From: Phycisphaerales bacterium
Lineage (GTDB): Bacteria; Planctomycetota; Phycisphaerae; Phycisphaerales; UBA1924
Length of the DNA: 8,051 bases
Direction: 5' to 3'
NCBI GenBank assembly: GCA_030680655.1
Contig: JAUXUZ010000165.1
Location: 1-8,051 of the forward strand
Under the pieces are notes generated by a model. That model searched no databases. It saw only the letters and a program-made list of their open reading frames with translations, and had not been told where the DNA came from. A program made the translations under genes and the position numbers. Of this stretch, positions 5,467 to 8,051 are shown piece after piece. Each line of letters opens with the position of its first letter. Positions within the stretch are counted from its first letter, which is position 1.

Positions 5467-6855
5467 TCAGTTCTGCGGGGCCGGCGGGTTGGCGTCGCGT
5501 GGCGCTGCGCCCGGTGTGCGCTGGCGGCGCGGCTGGTTTCCGCCGCTGTTGTTGCCGTCGTTGTTGCCCGCGCCACCCTGGCCGGCGCCGCGCTGACCGC
5601 GCTGGCCGCCACCGTTGCCGCCCTGGTTCCTCTCGGGAAGCTTGGCGGCCTGCTCGGGCGTGAGGATGGCCTTGAGCTTGTCGAAGGTGCTGTCCTCGAG
5701 CTCGCGGCGCTGGCGCCGCTGGTCCTGCGCCTTCTCGTCGTTCTGGCCACCACCGCCGCCACGGTTCTGCATCATGTTGGCGATGGAGAAGCTCGCCTCG
5801 CGCTCCTCGGCAACCTTCTCGCCCGCCTCATCGATCGGCCGGGCCTCGCGTGTGTACTGGTCCTTCAGCGCGGTGATGCCCTCAATCTGAGCCGGCTGGG
5901 CGTCGGTCATTGCCGCGGCCGCCGCGATCGCCCGGTCAATGTACCGCTCGCGGTAAACGTCGGGGAACGAGGCCTTGCGGAACTCGCTGGCGAACTTCTC
6001 GCCCTCCTGGCCGCCGAGGGTCGACTCGACCTGCCTGGCGTACTTGCGGTTGATGTCGCGGACGGCCGTAGAGGCCTCGCGGTTCTCCTTGAGGGCGGCC
6101 TCGGCCTGCTTCAGCGCTTCGGTGTTGTCACCGTCGGGGTTGAAGAGGTTGCGCATCATGCCGCCGTTGCCCATGGCCTTGGCCTGGACGGCGTTGCGGG
6201 CGTCGATCGCGTGGTCGAGCTCCATCGAGTAGGCGTCGAGGGTCGGGGCGATCTTCGCCATGCTCGCGTCGGAGAACTTCATGCGCTCGACGATGGCGAT
6301 GACGTCGGCCCGCTCGCCGCTGATCAGGCCGCGGTTCATCGACTGCTCGCGCTTGTGGCTGCGCTCGTAGGCGGGGAAACGGTCCGCCTGCTGCTTGTCG
6401 AGGACGCTCTTGACGTCCGTCATGAACTGCTTCTCGGTCTGCTCGCGGAACTTGCGGAACTCTTCAACCTTGGGCTGCAGGTCGGTGAACACCGAGAAGT
6501 CGCGGCTCTCGCGGAACTCCTCCCGCGCGGCCTCCTGCAGCTTCTTGAACTCGTCGGCCTTCTTGTTGAACTCGGCCATCTGACCCTCAAGCAGCGCGTT
6601 CGCAGCGGTCTGCTGGTCGGCGGTGAGGCTCAGGAACTTGGTCATCTTCTCGATGTCGGCCTTGCCGATCGGCGCGGTGGTTGCAGCGCCCATCCCACCG
6701 CCCATGCCGCCGAACATACCGCCGCCGGGCCCGCCCCGACCGCCTCCACCCCCACCGCCGCCACCCTGCGCGAACGCCGGAACGGCGATCGCCGAGACCA
6801 TCAAACCGGCAGCAACGACCAGCACGAGAGGCTTGAGAGAGGCGAAGAGGCGCAT
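5467..6855 (-). CDS. Exported LTxxQ/Spy-like helical protein with Gly-rich ends
   Basis: A 462-residue secreted or periplasmic protein of unproven function. The signal peptide has K8, a hydrophobic core L10-V25 and P-A-F-A29 before Gln30. A Gly/Met-rich linker follows (31-56, nine consecutive Gly). The body is charged and helical with S-L-T-A-D-Q-Q (76-82) and I-L-T-P-E-Q (397-402), the LTxxQ motif of the CpxP/Spy family, periplasmic chaperone or metal-stress proteins that are usually much shorter (about 160 residues). It seems to contain three related modules near 74-163, 193-292 and 315-406. The tail (409-462) is Gly/Gln/Asn/Arg-rich and probably disordered. There is no cysteine and no transmembrane anchor. 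ATG at 6855 with GGAG 7 nt upstream. Its own promoter and terminator seem likely from the AT-rich leader and the T7 structure behind it. A role beside the T2SS, as chaperone or substrate, is only a guess from position. Confidence 0.75.
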   Translation of the reverse strand: MRLFASLKPLVLVVAAGLMVSAIAVPAFAQGGGGGGGGGRGGPGGGMFGGMGGGMGAATTAPIGKADIEKMTKFLSLTADQQTAANALLEGQMAEFNKKADEFKKLQEAAREEFRESRDFSVFTDLQPKVEEFRKFREQTEKQFMTDVKSVLDKQQADRFPAYERSHKREQSMNRGLISGERADVIAIVERMKFSDASMAKIAPTLDAYSMELDHAIDARNAVQAKAMGNGGMMRNLFNPDGDNTEALKQAEAALKENREASTAVRDINRKYARQVESTLGGQEGEKFASEFRKASFPDVYRERYIDRAIAAAAAMTDAQPAQIEGITALKDQYTREARPIDEAGEKVAEEREASFSIANMMQNRGGGGGQNDEKAQDQRRQRRELEDSTFDKLKAILTPEQAAKLPERNQGGNGGGQRGQRGAGQGGAGNNDGNNSGGNQPRRQRTPGAAPRDANPPAPQN

Positions 6856-6862
6856 TGTGAAT

Positions 6863-6866
6863 CTCC
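6863..6866 (-). promoter_or_regulatory. Shine-Dalgarno for the LTxxQ gene
   Basis: GGAG on the minus strand, 7 nt before the ATG at 6855, placed ideally for translation start. Confidence 0.65.
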
Positions 6867-6916
6867 GTTTATAGATTTGGCTTGTGGACCTGACTAAAGA
6901 ACGGCCACAACGTCCG

Positions 6917-6925
6917 ATTATTGCA
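6917..6925 (-). promoter_or_regulatory. Weak extended -10 promoter candidate
   Basis: TGCAATAAT on the minus strand resembles an extended -10 element (TGnTATAAT) and lies 61 nt before the LTxxQ start, within an AT-rich stretch. No convincing -35 hexamer is visible at the right distance. TATAAA nearer the gene at about 6868-6873 directly abuts the ribosome site and is too close to act as -10. Confidence 0.25.
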
Positions 6926-6939
6926 GATCTTCCCCAGAC

Positions 6940-6982
6940 TCACCTAAAGGCTCGCGGCAAGTGATAGCACCCAAATAGGTGA
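6940..6982. repeat. Seven-base-pair inverted repeat in the LTxxQ upstream region
   Basis: TCACCTA (6940-6946) and TAGGTGA (6976-6982) are exact reverse complements, separated by 29 nt. The spacer 6856-7017 (162 nt) holds no gene and is clearly richer in A and T than the rest. The repeat could be a paired binding site for a dimeric regulator; no known operator is recognised. Confidence 0.35.
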
Positions 6983-7017
6983 ACTTACGTACAAATTCCT
7001 AATTTATTGCCCGGCCG

Positions 7018-8051
7018 TCAGCCGACATCCCGCCGCTGGAACAAAATGACAGCCAAGGCGAGGAACACGCACACCTGCGTAGCGGAATAGCCCGTCACCA
7101 GGGCGAGGTGCCCAGCCGGCACGGGCTGGTTCTGGTTAACCGCGTCAAGCAACCAGAAGAACTGCAGGTTCGGGACGATTCCCCAGAGCACCAAGGCTGG
7201 CACGTTGTACTCCGTCGCCTGCAGGAAGAGGTAATCCCCCCGCCGTGGCGTGCGGTCGATCGAGAGGAACACATCGCCGCGGCCGACGGTCATGACGCTG
7301 ATTCGCCGGTCGTTGACTCCCGTCACGACCAATGCGGGCTCGTTGTAAGCGGTCGCCTCGAGTCCGCTGGGCTTGATCGCGCCCGTCGGCGGCGGAAATG
7401 GTGGTAACGGAAACCGTACAGGTGCGTCAACGCCGTTTGGGCTCGCAGCGAAGTACAGACCCTGGCCAACTTTGGGCTGAATGCGGAATCCACTCGGCGC
7501 CTCGATGACAGCGGTGTCACCGGGGTTGCGGAGCGTCTCCATTCTCTGCAGCGTCGGCTTGAAGGTGAGCACATCGCCGATGGGGTTGTTGATCACCGCG
7601 TGCCTACCGATCACGCTGGTTGAGGCCATTCCGAACACGAAGAGCCCGAAGCAGACGACGATCGTCATCACCTGCCCGAGCCGGCACGACGCGGCCACGG
7701 CGATCGCCGTGAGCACCGGCATCGCCAGCATGAGTGCCAGGCACGCAACTACGGTCTGCGGCTTGAAATCGTGCGAAAACGGCTGGGCCACCCACTTCTT
7801 GCTCACGAACATCACCAGCGCATACGCCAGCAGCATGAAAGGGAAGAGGGCGAGCGTGGCCGTCTGGGGGAACGACCAGCCGTAGAAGAACGACCCCCAC
7901 ACACCAACCGCAAGCGCCAGCAGCACCGCCCCCATCCCAAACACCCACACCGGCCCGTCGATCATGTCGGCGGCGGTAGACATCACGGTGTGCCGGATGG
8001 CCAGCAGCAGGAAAATCAGCATCGTGGCGACCACGATCAGCTGAGCCGCGG
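7018..8051 (-). CDS. Multi-pass membrane protein, probable ABC-2 permease subunit, N-terminus cut by window edge
   Basis: The reading frame is open to the window edge: the GTG at 8034 is preceded by five sense codons (A-A-Q-L-I) that continue the first hydrophobic helix, so the true start is outside. Numbering from that GTG, hydrophobic segments lie near 1-12, 29-50, 58-77, 93-116, 121-143, 277-297 and 308-332. A soluble insert of about 130 residues (about 145-275) with a Pro-rich P-P-F-P-P-P turn separates the helices and probably faces the outside. The C-terminus P-N-L-Q-F-F-W-L-L-D-A-V and F-Q-R-R-D-V-G resembles planctomycete ABC-2 permeases sometimes named for multicopper enzyme maturation. 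This is recognition from memory, so the family is moderately sure and the substrate unknown. A partner ATPase gene would be expected upstream, beyond 8051. No clear terminator follows it. Confidence 0.6.
   Translation of the reverse strand, partial: AAQLIVVATMLIFLLLAIRHTVMSTAADMIDGPVWVFGMGAVLLALAVGVWGSFFYGWSFPQTATLALFPFMLLAYALVMFVSKKWVAQPFSHDFKPQTVVACLALMLAMPVLTAIAVAASCRLGQVMTIVVCFGLFVFGMASTSVIGRHAVINNPIGDVLTFKPTLQRMETLRNPGDTAVIEAPSGFRIQPKVGQGLYFAASPNGVDAPVRFPLPPFPPPTGAIKPSGLEATAYNEPALVVTGVNDRRISVMTVGRGDVFLSIDRTPRRGDYLFLQATEYNVPALVLWGIVPNLQFFWLLDAVNQNQPVPAGHLALVTGYSATQVCVFLALAVILFQRRDVG

Noticed and set aside
5284..6897. A 537-codon open frame on the plus strand opposite the LTxxQ gene
   Set aside because: It is a high-GC mirror frame with a Leu/Val/Arg-rich, repetitive product and no recognisable motif. 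The minus frame has a signal peptide, ribosome site and coherent helical domains.
6994..7020. Intrinsic terminator behind the ABC-2 permease
   Set aside because: The AAATT/AATTT stem is only 5 AT pairs with a 3-nt loop and no T tract follows.
1..8051. CRISPR array, tRNA, rRNA or insertion sequence
   Set aside because: No regularly spaced direct repeats, no cloverleaf-like stretch and no transposase or terminal repeats were seen on either strand.

Overview
This is a GC-rich bacterial window in which every supported gene lies on the minus strand, so the genes are read from high to low coordinates. The core is a type II secretion system (T2SS) cluster in canonical order, gspE-gspF-gspG-gspH-gspI-gspJ, covering 5260 down to 1. 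gspJ runs off the left edge. Several traits suggest Planctomycetota, possibly the Phycisphaerae: high GC, prepilin leaders of the R-A-F-T-[LI]-x-E type, frequent GTG starts, an ABC-2 permease ending in FQRRDVG and a large Gly/Gln/Asn/Arg-rich LTxxQ-like exported protein. This placement is an inference from style; the window has no rRNA or marker gene to prove it.

Layout in transcription order: (1) 8051-7018, the C-terminal part of a multi-pass membrane protein resembling planctomycete ABC-2 permease subunits. (2) 7017-6856, an AT-rich intergenic region with a 7-bp inverted repeat and a weak promoter candidate. (3) 6855-5467, an exported, cysteine-free, helical LTxxQ/Spy-like protein that appears to contain three diverged copies of one module. 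(4) 5466-5261, a 206-nt spacer encoding a strongly structured RNA: two GCAA-tetraloop hairpins, a 14-bp long-range helix and a T7 tract. (5) 5260-3686, gspE, the assembly ATPase. (6) 3685-3544, a 142-nt spacer with two short GC-rich inverted repeats. (7) 3543-1, gspF, gspG, gspH, gspI and gspJ, each overlapping the next by 1 to 7 nt, which suggests one translationally coupled unit.

The T2SS genes fit one machine. GspE hydrolyses ATP in the cytoplasm and GspF is the inner-membrane platform that couples it to pseudopilus growth. GspG is the major pseudopilin, and GspH, GspI and GspJ are minor pseudopilins that initiate and cap the filament. GspC, D, K, L, M and the prepilin peptidase are not in view; gspK would be expected just beyond the left edge.

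The points most worth a second look are the structured RNA between the LTxxQ gene and gspE, which could be a plain terminator or an attenuator of the secretion operon; the Ala (not Gly) at the presumed prepilin cleavage position in three of four pseudopilins; the Asp at +5 of GspI; and the triplicated LTxxQ-like module.
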